Shown here piece by piece: positions 53,811 to 63,847 of a DNA stretch of 64,000 nt. The first letter of the stretch is position 1. Each line of letters begins with the position of its first letter. Made by a program: the position numbers and the translations under genes. This DNA is from Flavihumibacter stibioxidans (lineage in GTDB: Bacteria; Bacteroidota; Bacteroidia; Chitinophagales; Chitinophagaceae). The notes beneath the pieces are model-generated. The model was not told where the DNA came from and made no database searches. It saw only the letters and a list, made by a program, of their open reading frames with translations. The stretch lies in contig NZ_MBUA01000001.1 in assembly GCF_014332695.1 (NCBI RefSeq), forward strand, positions 992,001-1,056,000, in the 5' to 3' direction.

Positions 53811-54695
53811 CTATGCCAGTAATTGTTGCAACTGAAGCAGGCAGGCCTTCAGGCTATCCTTCCAGGGAATGGTCCGGATGCCAAACACTGAGCGGATTTT
53901 ATCCTTGCTAAGCACGCTGTAAGCTGGTCTTCTGGCCGGCGTGGGGTAGGCGGTAGTCGGAATGGGATGAATTTTACATTTGCTGCCGGAAAGATCCCTT
54001 ATGGCAACAGCAAAATCGTACCAACTGATAACCCCGTCATTGGAATAATGGTAGATTCCACCGAATTGATCAACATTTGGCTGCTGGTCAAGGATAACAA
54101 TGATATCAAGGATCGCTTTTGCCAGGTCAGCAGCATAGGTTGGGGAACCAAACTGATCGTTTACCACACTCAGTTCCTTTCGCTCCGACATCAGGCGCAG
54201 CATAGTTTTTACAAAATTGTGGCCATAGGCAGAATAGACCCAGGCAGTCCGAATGATAATAGCATTCGGTGCATACGCTACAGCAAGTTGTTCACCTTTC
54301 AGCTTTGTTAATCCGTAAACCCCCAGCGGATTTACCGGAGTTTCCTCACTTATTGGTTCAGTGGCCTCGCCATCAAACACATAATCGGTTGAAATATGTA
54401 TAAATCTTGCCCCGTTTTCTGCGGCTGCTTTTGCAAGGTAGCCAACCGATGTTCCGTTAACCAGCATGGCCATATCCTGGTCGGTTTCGGCTTTATCCAC
54501 CGCAGTATATGCAGCGCAATTGATACAATAAGAGGGATTCTGTTCCCTGAAAAAGGCAAAAACAGCCTTCTCGTCATCTATCGGCAATTCTGCATAATCA
54601 GTAAACAGAAACTCAAAACCAGCGTATAAAGGGGCCAGTTGTTGCAACTCACTTCCTAATTGACCATTACCGCCTGTTACCAGAATTTTTTTCAT
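53811..54695 (-). CDS. rfbD: dTDP-4-dehydrorhamnose reductase
   Basis: 294 residues, extended SDR. ILVTGGNGQLGSELQQL (NAD(P) site), INCAAYTAVDKAE, STDYVFDG and VYGLTKLKGE (YxxxK) are all present. It makes the last step to dTDP-L-rhamnose. It is the last gene of a minus-strand run, overlapping rfbC by four nt (ATGA). Confidence 0.95.
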   Translation of the reverse strand: MKKILVTGGNGQLGSELQQLAPLYAGFEFLFTDYAELPIDDEKAVFAFFREQNPSYCINCAAYTAVDKAETDQDMAMLVNGTSVGYLAKAAAENGARFIHISTDYVFDGEATEPISEETPVNPLGVYGLTKLKGEQLAVAYAPNAIIIRTAWVYSAYGHNFVKTMLRLMSERKELSVVNDQFGSPTYAADLAKAILDIIVILDQQPNVDQFGGIYHYSNDGVISWYDFAVAIRDLSGSKCKIHPIPTTAYPTPARRPAYSVLSKDKIRSVFGIRTIPWKDSLKACLLQLQQLLA

Positions 54696-55252
54696 GATGC
54701 TAGGGTAAAAACTTGTTCAATATCAGCAAATACGGGGTAAAGTTTGTCTTTATCCGAGAGTATCATTTTGTCTTCCGGTATCTGCCAGTCAATATTCAAA
54801 GCCGGGTCATTGAATAAAACACCTCCTTCTGATTCCTTATTGTAAAATTCGTCGCATTTGTACATCACTTCTGCTGTTTCACTTAGTACAGAGTACCCAT
54901 GTGCAAAGCCTTTGGGAACCAATAACTGTTTTTTATTTTCAGCGGACAGTTCGATACTGAAAACCTTGCCGAAACTGGGTGAACCGGTCCTGCAATCTAC
55001 CACCACATCCAGGATAGAACCTTCCAGGGACCTGATCAGCTTTGTTTGGGCAAAAGGTGGCTTCTGGAAATGCAGTCCTCTTACAACGCCATAAACTGAT
55101 CTGGCCTGGTTATCCTGAACGAATTTGTATTGAAGTCCATGTTTATTGAACAAGGCCTCGTTGTAGGATTCGAAAAAATATCCGCGTTCATCACCAAAAA
55201 CCCTGGGTTCAAAGATCAGCAGACCAGGAAAGCCCGTTTCTATAAAAGCCAT
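54692..55252 (-). CDS. rfbC: dTDP-4-dehydrorhamnose 3,5-epimerase
   Basis: 186 residues of the RmlC cupin fold: FEPRVFGDERGYFFESYNEA, VRGLHFQKPPFAQTKLIRSL (catalytic His), LVPKGFAHGYSVLSETAEVM. It acts between RfbB and RfbD. Start two nt after the rfbB stop. Confidence 0.95.
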   Translation of the reverse strand: MAFIETGFPGLLIFEPRVFGDERGYFFESYNEALFNKHGLQYKFVQDNQARSVYGVVRGLHFQKPPFAQTKLIRSLEGSILDVVVDCRTGSPSFGKVFSIELSAENKKQLLVPKGFAHGYSVLSETAEVMYKCDEFYNKESEGGVLFNDPALNIDWQIPEDKMILSDKDKLYPVFADIEQVFTLAS

Positions 55253-55254
55253 TA

Positions 55255-56319
55255 TTAACGTTGTTCGTATTGTTCAAGATAATATTTCTGGTAATCACCG
55301 CTGGTTACATGATTGATCCACTCTGTGTTTGCCAGGTACCAGTCAACCGTTTTTTCAAGGCCCTCTTCAAACTGCAGGGATGGTTTCCAGCCCAGTTCAC
55401 GGTTCAATTTGGTGGCATCAATGGCATATCGCAAATCATGGCCGGGTCTGTCAGTTACATAGGTAATCAGCTCTGCTGACTCACCCTCTGTGCGGCCGAG
55501 TTTCCGGTCCATTATACTGCACAGCAGATGCACCAGGTCAATGTTTTTCCACTCATTAAAACCACCCACATTGTATTTCTCCCCTTCCTTACCATTGTGG
55601 TAAATGGTATCGATGGCCCTGGCATGATCCTCCACCCATAACCAGTCGCGCACATTCTCCCCTTTTCCATAAACCGGAAGGGGTTTATTGTTCCTGATAT
55701 TATTGATCATCAAAGGAATCAGCTTTTCAGGAAAATGGTAAGAGCCGTAATTATTGGAACAGTTACTCATTACCACCGGCAAATGGTAGGTGTGATAATA
55801 AGCCATTACCATATGATCCGATGCGGCTTTTGAAGCAGAATAGGGTGAGCGGGGATCATAAGGAGTCTCTTCGGTAAAGAAGCCTTCTGCGCCCAGCGAA
55901 CCATATACTTCGTCTGTGGATACATGGTAGAAACGTTTGCCGGCATAATTTCCATTCCAGTTTTTCCTGGCAACATTCAGCAGGTTGGCTGTTCCAAGCA
56001 CATTGGTGCGAACAAACTGCAACGGGTCAAGGATACTGCGGTCAACATGGCTTTCAGCAGCCAGGTGAATCACTCCGTCAAATGCATACTTTTCAAATAA
56101 TTCCTGCATGCGTTTTTCATCAGTAATATCACCCCGCTCAAAAATATAGTTTGATTTATCCTCAATATCCTTAAGGTTCTCCAGGTTTCCTGCATAGGTT
56201 AAGGCATCAAGGTTTACTATGAGATAATCAGGGTACTTATTGACAAATAACCGTACCACATGTGATCCGATGAAACCGGCACCACCGGTAACCATAATTG
56301 TTTTTGCCAACTTCCTCAT
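55255..56319 (-). CDS. rfbB: dTDP-glucose 4,6-dehydratase
   Basis: 354 residues from the ATG at 56319, which overlaps the previous stop by one nt (TAATG). MVTGGAGFIGSHVVRLFV is the NAD site, HLAAESHVDRSI and STDEVYGSLGAEGFFTEET the dehydratase motifs, and YSASKAASDHMV the YxxxK. It converts dTDP-glucose to the 4-keto-6-deoxy sugar, the first committed step of dTDP-rhamnose synthesis. rfbA, which makes dTDP-glucose, is not in the window. Confidence 0.95.
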   Translation of the reverse strand: MRKLAKTIMVTGGAGFIGSHVVRLFVNKYPDYLIVNLDALTYAGNLENLKDIEDKSNYIFERGDITDEKRMQELFEKYAFDGVIHLAAESHVDRSILDPLQFVRTNVLGTANLLNVARKNWNGNYAGKRFYHVSTDEVYGSLGAEGFFTEETPYDPRSPYSASKAASDHMVMAYYHTYHLPVVMSNCSNNYGSYHFPEKLIPLMINNIRNNKPLPVYGKGENVRDWLWVEDHARAIDTIYHNGKEGEKYNVGGFNEWKNIDLVHLLCSIMDRKLGRTEGESAELITYVTDRPGHDLRYAIDATKLNRELGWKPSLQFEEGLEKTVDWYLANTEWINHVTSGDYQKYYLEQYEQR

Positions 56320-57605
56320 TATAAACTCCAATATAGTCGTGAATGAATTTTCCCCTTGTAAATACCCTTAAGGTCGACAACAACACCATGTGCGCGGGTA
56401 ATAGAGGCGAAATAAGCATCATCATACTGACGGTACTGATCATGAGGAACAGTGATAATTACCGCATCGTAGTCAGTTCCTGGCTGTCGTGTCAGTTGCA
56501 GGCCATACTCCTCTTTCACCTCTGCATGTTCCGCATAAGGATCCTGGACGTCCACATGAATATTAAATGCCAGCAATTCTTCAACCGTATCTACAATTTT
56601 CGAATTGCGTATATCGCTGACATTTTCCTTAAACGTTACCCCCTTAACCAATACCCGGGGATTATCAGAATTCCTCAATACATATTTGATAATCTTTCGT
56701 GCCAGGTATTTGGCCATATCATCATTGATAAAACGGCTGGCGGCGATTACACGTGACTGGTAGCCCAGTGAAGCCGCCTTATGTGTCAGGTAATAAGGAT
56801 CCACACCAATGCAATGACCACCTACCAGTCCGGGCTGGAATTTCAGGAAATTCCATTTTGTTCCGGCTGCTTCAATTACATCATAGGTATTGATACCCAT
56901 ACGATCGAAGATGAGTGACAACTCGTTCATCAGGGCGATATTCATATCGCGTTGCGTGTTTTCCACGATCTTGCTGGCTTCAGCCACTTTGATGGAAGGA
57001 GCACGATGAACACCGGCATCCACCACCAATTCATAGGTACTGGCAATTTCTTCTGCAGCTTCGGCATCACTTCCCGAAGTCACTTTAACCACTGTCCTCA
57101 GCGTGTTCTTTTTATCTCCCGGATTAATCCTTTCAGGGGAATAACCCAATTTAAAATCGGCACCCAGTTTTAAACCGGAAGTTTTTTCAAGTACCGGCAA
57201 ACAATCTTCTTCGGTGCAACCTGGATAGGTAGTTGATTCATATACAACATAATCCCCTGCTTTCAATACCTTACCTACGGTAGTAGAAGCTCCGATAAGG
57301 GGTTTAAGATCAGGTACATTGTATTTGTCAACAGGAGTAGGCACAGCCACAATGTAGAATTTTGCTGTACGTAACAATTCCAGGTCGTCCGTAAATATTA
57401 TATCGCGGTCTTTGAACTCTTCGTGCCCCACTTCCTTGCTGGGGTCAATTCCGTTACGCATCAGTTCAACCCGGTGAGCGTTGATATCAAAGCCGATGAC
57501 TGATATTTTTTTTGCAAACTCCAGGGCCAGGGGTAATCCCACATAGCCCAGGCCAATTACTGCGAGCTTTTCTTTTTTGTCGAGCAGGTCCTGATAAATT
57601 TTCAT
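56319..57605 (-). CDS. Nucleotide-sugar dehydrogenase (TviB/WbpO-like)
   Basis: 428 residues of the UDP-sugar 6-dehydrogenase superfamily. NAD site [19 protein letters not shown], catalytic Cys in [17 protein letters not shown] (about residue 264), and [14 protein letters not shown] in the C-terminal domain. [11 protein letters not shown] places it with enzymes acting on UDP-N-acetylhexosamines (Vi antigen TviB, WbpO) rather than on UDP-glucose, whose version lies two genes away. Overlaps the UXS gene by four nt. Confidence 0.88.
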   Translation of the reverse strand: MKIYQDLLDKKEKLAVIGLGYVGLPLALEFAKKISVIGFDINAHRVELMRNGIDPSKEVGHEEFKDRDIIFTDDLELLRTAKFYIVAVPTPVDKYNVPDLKPLIGASTTVGKVLKAGDYVVYESTTYPGCTEEDCLPVLEKTSGLKLGADFKLGYSPERINPGDKKNTLRTVVKVTSGSDAEAAEEIASTYELVVDAGVHRAPSIKVAEASKIVENTQRDMNIALMNELSLIFDRMGINTYDVIEAAGTKWNFLKFQPGLVGGHCIGVDPYYLTHKAASLGYQSRVIAASRFINDDMAKYLARKIIKYVLRNSDNPRVLVKGVTFKENVSDIRNSKIVDTVEELLAFNIHVDVQDPYAEHAEVKEEYGLQLTRQPGTDYDAVIITVPHDQYRQYDDAYFASITRAHGVVVDLKGIYKGKIHSRLYWSL

Positions 57606-58588
57606 TGATGAAGGCTTTTAAATTCTTTTGGTTGCTTAAATAGTTCTTCGTGTGGCAATGCTTTAAAATATTGGTAGGTAGTTCGGACACCTTCAGACCT
57701 GTTGATCTTTGGTTCCCACCCCAGTAGTTCTTTGGCTTTTGTGATATCCGGTTTTCTTTGCTTTGGGTCATCCTTTGGCAAGGGTCTGTAAACAATCTTT
57801 TGCTGGGTCCCGGTAAGTTTTATGATTTCTTCAGCGAAATCCTTCAACGAAATTTCATCGGGGTTGCCGATATTAACCGGGTAGGGATGATCACTCATCA
57901 GTAACCTGTATATTCCTTCTATGAGGTCATCCACATAGCAGAAAGAGCGGGTTTGGGAACCATCGCCAAAAACGGTGAGATCTTCCCCCCTCAGCGCCTG
58001 GCCGATAAATGCAGGCAGTGCCCGTCCATCATTGAGCCGCATGCGCGGACCATAGGTATTAAATATTCTGACGATCCTGGTTTCAACCTGGTGAAACGTA
58101 TGATAGGCCATGGTTATTGATTCCATGAATCGCTTTGCTTCATCATATACTCCACGCGGACCTACCGGGTTCACATTTCCCCAATACTCTTCCGTTTGCG
58201 GATGCACCAGCGGATCACCGTAAACCTCCGAGGTCGAGGCCACCAGCATTCGGGCATTTTTTGCCTTCGCAAGACCCAGACAGTTATGCGTACCCAAAGC
58301 ACCCACTTTCAAAGTCTGGATGGGTATTTTAAGGTAATCAATGGGGCTTGCAGGAGAAGCAAAATGAAGTATATAATCCAGTTCACCGGGAACATGAATG
58401 AACTTGCTTACATCATGATGGTAGAATTCAAATTGTTCCAGCTTAAATAAATGCTCAATATTCCGGAGGTCGCCGGTGATCAGGTTATCCATGGCGATCA
58501 CATGAAACCCCTCCTTTATAAACCTGTCACATAAATGAGAGCCGAGAAAGCCGGCAGCACCAGTTATCAATACTCTTTTTGCAGACAT
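57602..58588 (-). CDS. NAD-dependent epimerase, UDP-glucuronate decarboxylase (UXS)-like
   Basis: 328 residues, extended [56 protein letters not shown] (YxxxK), and [20 protein letters not shown]. These match UDP-xylose synthases, which decarboxylate UDP-glucuronate. The Ugd gene four nt upstream makes exactly that substrate, so the pair probably yields UDP-xylose. Confidence 0.88.
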   Translation of the reverse strand: MSAKRVLITGAAGFLGSHLCDRFIKEGFHVIAMDNLITGDLRNIEHLFKLEQFEFYHHDVSKFIHVPGELDYILHFASPASPIDYLKIPIQTLKVGALGTHNCLGLAKAKNARMLVASTSEVYGDPLVHPQTEEYWGNVNPVGPRGVYDEAKRFMESITMAYHTFHQVETRIVRIFNTYGPRMRLNDGRALPAFIGQALRGEDLTVFGDGSQTRSFCYVDDLIEGIYRLLMSDHPYPVNIGNPDEISLKDFAEEIIKLTGTQQKIVYRPLPKDDPKQRKPDITKAKELLGWEPKINRSEGVRTTYQYFKALPHEELFKQPKEFKSLHQ

Positions 58589-58592
58589 AGAT

Positions 58593-59915
58593 TTATTTGT
58601 TGTGTTGGGTTACAGCCTTTCGACCAATACTTTCATAGTGAAAACCCAGCTCAGCTATTGCAGCTACATCAAAAAGGTTTCTACCGTCGAAAATCGCCTT
58701 GTTTTTCAGGCTGGTTACAATCTTTAGAAAATCGGGAGTACGGAACTCATTCCATTCTGTAGCAATAATCAGGGCATCTGCACCTTTCAGTGCGTCATAC
58801 TGGTTTTCAGCATAATTGATCCTGTCGCCAATAGCCTGCCGCACATTCTTCATTGCCTCCGGATCAAATGCTGTAACTGTGGCTCCCGCCGCGAGTAATT
58901 CTTCGATGATATACAGAGCAGGGGCCTCCCGGATATCGTCCGTGTTGGGTTTGAACGCCAGCCCCCACAATGCGAAATGCTTTCCCTTCAAGTCATCCTT
59001 AAAATACCTGCGAACCTTGGGCAGCAAATGGAGTTTCTGTTTCTCATTTACATCCATTACCGCATTCAGTATCTGAAAATCATACGCAACTTCCCTGGAG
59101 GATTTCACCAGCGCCTGAACATCTTTCGGGAAACAGCTTCCACCATATCCTATACCCGGGAATAAAAACCTTTTTCCGATCCGGTCATCACTTCCTATTC
59201 CGAGCCGCACCATATCAACATCAGCGCCCAGTTTCTCACAAAGCTGTGCGATCTCATTCATGAAGGAAATCTTTGTAGCAAGGAATGAGTTGGCTGCATA
59301 TTTGGTTAATTCTGCAGAACGCTCATCCATGTATATAACGGGATTGCCTGACCGAACAAAAGGGGAATACAATTCTCCCATCAGTTTGCGTGCCCTTTCG
59401 GAACTTGTTCCGATCACCACACGGTCAGGTTTCATAAAATCATCCACAGCAACCCCTTCCCGCAGAAATTCAGGGTTAGAGACAATATCAAACTCACCTG
59501 TATAATTTTTGGCTACAGCGGCATGCACTTTTTCCGCAGTGCCTACGGGAACCGTACTTTTATCAACCAGGACTTTATAATCAGTAAGGAGTTTGCCAAT
59601 ATCTTCAGCCACTCCCAGTACGTATTTAAGGTCAGCAGATCCGTCCTCCCCGGGAGGTGTTGGTAAGGCTAGGAATACAATTGAGGCGTCTTTGATTCCG
59701 GCCTCGAGGTCGGTGGTGAAATTCAACCTGCCTTCTTTCAGGTTACGTAGAAATAGTTTTTCAAGACCAGGCTCATAAATGGTTATTTCGCCATTTGCCA
59801 ATTTTTCAACTTTCCTGCGATCTATATCAACACAGGTCACATCATTTCCGGTTTCAGCAAAACAGGTCCCTGTCACAAGACCAACATATCCTGTTCCTAC
59901 AACTGCAATTTTCAT
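58593..59915 (-). CDS. ugd: UDP-glucose 6-dehydrogenase
   Basis: 440 residues: [20 protein letters not shown] (NAD site), [20 protein letters not shown], catalytic Cys in [20 protein letters not shown] (about residue 261), and [20 protein letters not shown]. It oxidises UDP-glucose to UDP-glucuronate, feeding the UXS-like gene downstream. It follows the DegT aminotransferase gene by 16 nt. Confidence 0.95.
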   Translation of the reverse strand: MKIAVVGTGYVGLVTGTCFAETGNDVTCVDIDRRKVEKLANGEITIYEPGLEKLFLRNLKEGRLNFTTDLEAGIKDASIVFLALPTPPGEDGSADLKYVLGVAEDIGKLLTDYKVLVDKSTVPVGTAEKVHAAVAKNYTGEFDIVSNPEFLREGVAVDDFMKPDRVVIGTSSERARKLMGELYSPFVRSGNPVIYMDERSAELTKYAANSFLATKISFMNEIAQLCEKLGADVDMVRLGIGSDDRIGKRFLFPGIGYGGSCFPKDVQALVKSSREVAYDFQILNAVMDVNEKQKLHLLPKVRRYFKDDLKGKHFALWGLAFKPNTDDIREAPALYIIEELLAAGATVTAFDPEAMKNVRQAIGDRINYAENQYDALKGADALIIATEWNEFRTPDFLKIVTSLKNKAIFDGRNLFDVAAIAELGFHYESIGRKAVTQHNK

Positions 59916-59931
59916 TTGGTATACTCTTGGT

Positions 59932-61065
59932 TTAATGATTATTTATAAACTCCAGGACTTTTGTGCTGATGTATTCCAGCTGCTCAGAATCCAGTTCTGT
60001 ATGCATGGGTAATGAAATCACCCTTTCGGTCAGCCAGTCAGTAACCGGCAGGTTATAGGAGGCTCCACCGAAGTCAGCAAACATTTGCTGCCGGTGCGCT
60101 GGCACAGGGTAATAAATCATGGAGGGAACCTGGTTATCGGCCAGGAATTTATTCAGCGAATCACGATCCACTCCTTCGAGCAACAAGGTGTACTGGTGGA
60201 ATACATGTTTATTGTTATCTGCCCTGTATGGAACAGTAATTTTCGGGTTCCCTGCGAATGCCTTATCGTAAAAATCCGCAGCTTTTCTGCGGGCATCGAT
60301 ATACGCATCGAGGCGGGGCAATTTCACATTTAATACGGCAGCCTGGATACTGTCCAGGCGGCTGTTACAACCAACGATATCATGATAGTAGCGTTTGCTT
60401 TGGCCATGGTTGGCAATTTTGGTGATTTTTGCGGCCAATGCATCATCATTCGTACAGATAGCACCACCATCGCCATAACACCCAAGGTTTTTGGAAGGGA
60501 AAAAGGAAGTACAGCCAATGGTGCCAATGGTGCCGGTCTTCTGTTTGCGGCCGTCACTGAAAACAAAGTCACTTCCAATTGCCTGGGCATTGTCCTCAAT
60601 TACTGCAATATTGTGCCTGTTGGCAATTTCCATGATGGCTTCCATATCGGCGGACTGTCCATAAAGGTGTACAGGAACAATTGCCCTGGTGTTGGGTGTG
60701 ATTGCCTTTTCAAGTGCCACCGGGTCAATGCAGAAGGTTTTCGGGTCAACATCCACAAAAACCGGCTTTAACCTGAGAAGCGCCACCACTTCGGTGGTCG
60801 CAATATAAGTGAAGGAAGGTGTAATGACTTCGTCTCCCGGCTGCAGGTCCAGCGCCATCATGGCAATTTGCAGCGCATCCGTGCCATTGGCGCAGGGTAT
60901 AACATGTTTCGCCCCCAGGTATCCTGCCAGAGAAGCGGAAAAATCCTGCACTGCTTTACCATTAATGAATGCAGCACTGTCGATTACTTCGTGAATGGCA
61001 GCATCTACTTCAGCCTTGATTTGCTGGTACTGCTGCTTAAGGTCCACCATTTGAATTGGTCGCAT
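59932..61065 (-). CDS. DegT/DnrJ/EryC1/StrS sugar aminotransferase
   Basis: 377 residues from the ATG at 61065 (RPIQMVDLKQQYQQIKAEVD). An extra five residues from 61080 are less typical. The PLP lysine is in TSFFPSKNLGCYGDGGAI (about residue 187), with PVHLYGQSADMEAI and VIEDNAQAIGS. It aminates a keto nucleotide sugar. With the TviB/WbpO-type dehydrogenase in the same run, a WbpE-like reaction on an oxidised UDP-hexuronate is possible. First gene of a seven-gene minus-strand unit. Confidence 0.9.
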   Translation of the reverse strand: MRPIQMVDLKQQYQQIKAEVDAAIHEVIDSAAFINGKAVQDFSASLAGYLGAKHVIPCANGTDALQIAMMALDLQPGDEVITPSFTYIATTEVVALLRLKPVFVDVDPKTFCIDPVALEKAITPNTRAIVPVHLYGQSADMEAIMEIANRHNIAVIEDNAQAIGSDFVFSDGRKQKTGTIGTIGCTSFFPSKNLGCYGDGGAICTNDDALAAKITKIANHGQSKRYYHDIVGCNSRLDSIQAAVLNVKLPRLDAYIDARRKAADFYDKAFAGNPKITVPYRADNNKHVFHQYTLLLEGVDRDSLNKFLADNQVPSMIYYPVPAHRQQMFADFGGASYNLPVTDWLTERVISLPMHTELDSEQLEYISTKVLEFINNH

Positions 61066-61093
61066 AATTCTTCCCCTCATTTTTAAATGCGCA

Positions 61094-61123
61094 CAAAAAT
61101 AGCAAAATATAGGTAGGGTGAAA
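61094..61123 (-). promoter_or_regulatory. Possible promoter of the nucleotide-sugar operon
   Basis: Minus strand TTTC (61123-61120), 18-nt spacer, TATTTTTG (61101-61094), a perfect -7 box but an imperfect -33. On the opposite strand TAGTTTTG at 61133-61140 may serve waaA. Confidence 0.4.
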
Positions 61124-61163
61124 GTTTGAATTTAGTTTTGCAGCTTATTAACCATTTGATTCC

Positions 61164-62432
61164 GTGAGCCTTTTACTTTACAACCTTTTTCTTTTATTCT
61201 ACCGGCTGGCCCTGGGGATAGCAGCCCGCTTTAATCCCAAGGCAAGGCTTTGGGTGGATGGCCGCCAGGATTGGGAGAACCGCCTCAGGTCTGCCCTGGA
61301 TAAGCAACATGGACCACTTGTCTGGATGCATTGCGCTTCCCTGGGGGAGTTTGAGCAGGGGCGGCCGATCATTGAACATATCAGGAAAAACCACCCCCAA
61401 TACCGCATCCTGGTTAGTTTCTTCTCGCCTTCAGGGTTTGAAATCAGGAAAAATTATAGTGGTGCAGACCATGTTTGTTACCTGCCGCTGGACGGGGCAA
61501 AAGCATCTAAAAAATTCATTGAAATCGTTTCCCCCGACCTGGTTATCTGGATAAAATACGAATTCTGGTATCACTACCTCTCGCGCCTGAATGCCCTAAA
61601 GACCCCCGTTTTGCTGGTATCCGGATTGTTCAGACCTGGTCAGCCCTTTTTCAAGTGGTTCGGGCGCCTGCACCGTCATATGCTGTCCTGCTTCAGCCAG
61701 CTTTTTGTTCAGGACCAGGACTCCCGGCAACTGCTCGGAAAAATCGGTATCAGGAATGTGATTGTCAGCGGCGACACCCGTTACGACAGGGTTTCAGCAA
61801 TTGCCGGCAACTTCGTTCCAATTGAGGCCATCGGTGCTTTCACTGCCAATCACAAGGTGATCGTGGCCGGAAGTACCTGGCCGGAAGACGAAGAAGAACT
61901 GGATCATTTTGCCAACACCAACCCGCAATACAGGTTTATCATTGCTCCGCATGAAACTTCTGAAGCCCATATCAGGGAAATGGAGAGACTATTTCACCCG
62001 GTTATCCGCTATTCCCGGTGGGAAAAAGAATGGACCAATGAATCATTCCGGCAGAATCACCCACATATAATGATTATTGATAATATAGGAATGTTGTCCC
62101 GTTTATACCATTATGCCGACATCGCTTATATAGGTGGTGGATTTGGTGGAGACGGACTGCACAATATCCTGGAAGCAGCAGTATACGGGGTACCGGTGAT
62201 CCACGGGCCGAATTATGACAGGTTCCCCGAAGCAGCAGACCTGATAAATGCCGGCGGATCCTACGCGGTCAGCAATGCACTGGAATTGGAGAGCAAATTG
62301 AATGACCTGTTAATGGGAGACAATGCCTATCACCTGGCCTGCCAGGCAGCAGGCAGGTTCGTTCAGGAAAGAAAAGGAGCAACAGCAAAGATCATTCATT
62401 ACATGGAAGAAAACCGTCTTCTAACCAGCTGA
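61164..62432 (+). CDS. waaA: 3-deoxy-D-manno-octulosonic acid transferase
   Basis: 422 residues, GTG start. The N-terminal membrane anchor (SLLLYNLFLLFYRLALGIAA) is followed by the GT30 domain: WMHCASLGEFEQGRPIIEHI holds the catalytic Glu, and the C-terminal half carries AYIGGGFGGDGLHNILEAAV. It adds Kdo to lipid A at the inner membrane. Divergent from the nucleotide-sugar operon, and it ends inside the 3' end of a convergent hypothetical gene (34-nt overlap). Confidence 0.93.
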   Translation: MSLLLYNLFLLFYRLALGIAARFNPKARLWVDGRQDWENRLRSALDKQHGPLVWMHCASLGEFEQGRPIIEHIRKNHPQYRILVSFFSPSGFEIRKNYSGADHVCYLPLDGAKASKKFIEIVSPDLVIWIKYEFWYHYLSRLNALKTPVLLVSGLFRPGQPFFKWFGRLHRHMLSCFSQLFVQDQDSRQLLGKIGIRNVIVSGDTRYDRVSAIAGNFVPIEAIGAFTANHKVIVAGSTWPEDEEELDHFANTNPQYRFIIAPHETSEAHIREMERLFHPVIRYSRWEKEWTNESFRQNHPHIMIIDNIGMLSRLYHYADIAYIGGGFGGDGLHNILEAAVYGVPVIHGPNYDRFPEAADLINAGGSYAVSNALELESKLNDLLMGDNAYHLACQAAGRFVQERKGATAKIIHYMEENRLLTS

Positions 62433-63148
62433 CAAAAATGGCGGACGGTGTCTTTCGATTCATCCCATGCCAGTTTCAGCTTTAGTTCGCGTTCCATCCA
62501 GAATTCCGCTTCCTGGAGGATATTGAAGGAATTGATGGTCTTGATGCTTCTTTCATACATTACCTCGTCTCCCCGGAAAAGTTCATTTACAAAAACGAAA
62601 CGGTCATTAATACCAATAGCTTTCTTAAGATCCCGTACCGGTTCACGGGTTAAAACCTCAGCTAATTCTGTAGAAGACTGCTTTAGTTTATCGTTCAGTG
62701 ATGCGCCGTTTTGCTGACTGATCACCTCGTTCAGTTCACGCAGGTCTTTCTGGTGAGCTAGTGTCGGAATCTCCTGCATGAGGGAATGTAACCAATCAGA
62801 AGTGGCTTCAGAAGTTTGTGGCTGGTGGTTGTTGGTTGGTAATTCGTGGGCCGCAGCAGCAGCCACGGGTGCTTCCTCAGGCAGCGCCTCAGACCTTAGC
62901 TCAGGCGCATGGGAGGAGGTAATATCCGGAACACGGGGTCCGGAAGGCATCACAACAGCGACCTTTGCTGATCCTGCCCGGGCGGGAGCAGCATGGGGAC
63001 TGGATTGCAATTCAGCCTGAAGCATCTGGACGGTAACCATTAATGCCTGGGAATCAGCCCCCTGATCAAATTGTTCCTGCAACTTGTTAATCAGTGCTCT
63101 AACTCTTTCCATACGATATGGTACTTTTGGGTTAGTATTGGATTTCAT
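62399..63148 (-). CDS. Hypothetical protein with conserved-looking C-terminal domain
   Basis: 249 residues, not recognised. An N-terminal helical stretch (ERVRALINKLQEQFDQGADS) is followed by a low-complexity Ala/Pro linker (about residues 55-115). The charged globular C-terminus (KKAIGINDRFVFVNELFRGD, INSFNILQEAEFWMERELKL) looks like the functional part. No signal peptide or membrane span. The 3' end overlaps waaA by 34 nt, tail to tail. A start at the second Met (63112) is possible. Confidence 0.75.
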   Translation of the reverse strand: MKSNTNPKVPYRMERVRALINKLQEQFDQGADSQALMVTVQMLQAELQSSPHAAPARAGSAKVAVVMPSGPRVPDITSSHAPELRSEALPEEAPVAAAAAHELPTNNHQPQTSEATSDWLHSLMQEIPTLAHQKDLRELNEVISQQNGASLNDKLKQSSTELAEVLTREPVRDLKKAIGINDRFVFVNELFRGDEVMYERSIKTINSFNILQEAEFWMERELKLKLAWDESKDTVRHFCQLVRRRFSSM

Positions 63149-63262
63149 AAAGTTATATAAAAATAAACCTATAAAGCCGTTTGTAGTTGGTTGTTTGTCG
63201 ATTGTGGTTCAGTTTAACGGAATCACAACAACAAGCCTCCTACTACAAACCATAAACAAACC

Positions 63263-63832
63263 ATGTTTATCGAACCAAACCTCTCCGGCGGCCGGCGCGG
63301 ATGGATTGAAGTCATATGCGGCTCCATGTTCTCCGGAAAAACCGAAGAACTGATCCGTCGTTTAAAAAGGGCCAGGATTGCCAACCTGAAGGTCGAAATC
63401 TTCAAACCCGCCATCGACGTGCGATACGACGAACAACATATCGTGTCTCACGACGAAAACGCCATTCAGTCCACCCCTATCGACAACTCCCAGACAATCC
63501 TGCTGATGGCCAGTGATGTGGACGTTGTCGGGATTGATGAAGCCCAGTTCTTCGATGATGAGTTGCCCATGGTCTGTGACCAGCTTGCCCGCCAGGGTAT
63601 CAGGGTAATCATTGCCGGACTTGACATGGACTATCTTGGTAAACCCTTCGGACAGATGCCTTTTCTACTGGCCAAAGCAGATTATATCACCAAGTTGCAT
63701 GCCATTTGCGTAAAATGTGGAAATATTGCAAGTTTCAGCTACCGGAAAGTGGCTGCCGAATCACAGGTATTACTGGGTGAGAAGGAATCCTACGAACCCC
63801 GTTGCCGCACCTGTTATGATGAAAAAGACTAA
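63263..63832 (+). CDS. tdk: Thymidine kinase
   Basis: 189 residues, type II TK: P-loop [20 protein letters not shown] (about residues 17-36), [14 protein letters not shown] (catalytic Glu), [12 protein letters not shown] lasso region, and the zinc cysteines AICVKCGN and CRTC. It salvages thymidine to dTMP. Divergent from the hypothetical gene. Confidence 0.96.
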   Translation: MFIEPNLSGGRRGWIEVICGSMFSGKTEELIRRLKRARIANLKVEIFKPAIDVRYDEQHIVSHDENAIQSTPIDNSQTILLMASDVDVVGIDEAQFFDDELPMVCDQLARQGIRVIIAGLDMDYLGKPFGQMPFLLAKADYITKLHAICVKCGNIASFSYRKVAAESQVLLGEKESYEPRCRTCYDEKD

Positions 63833-63847
63833 CGCAAACCTATATTC

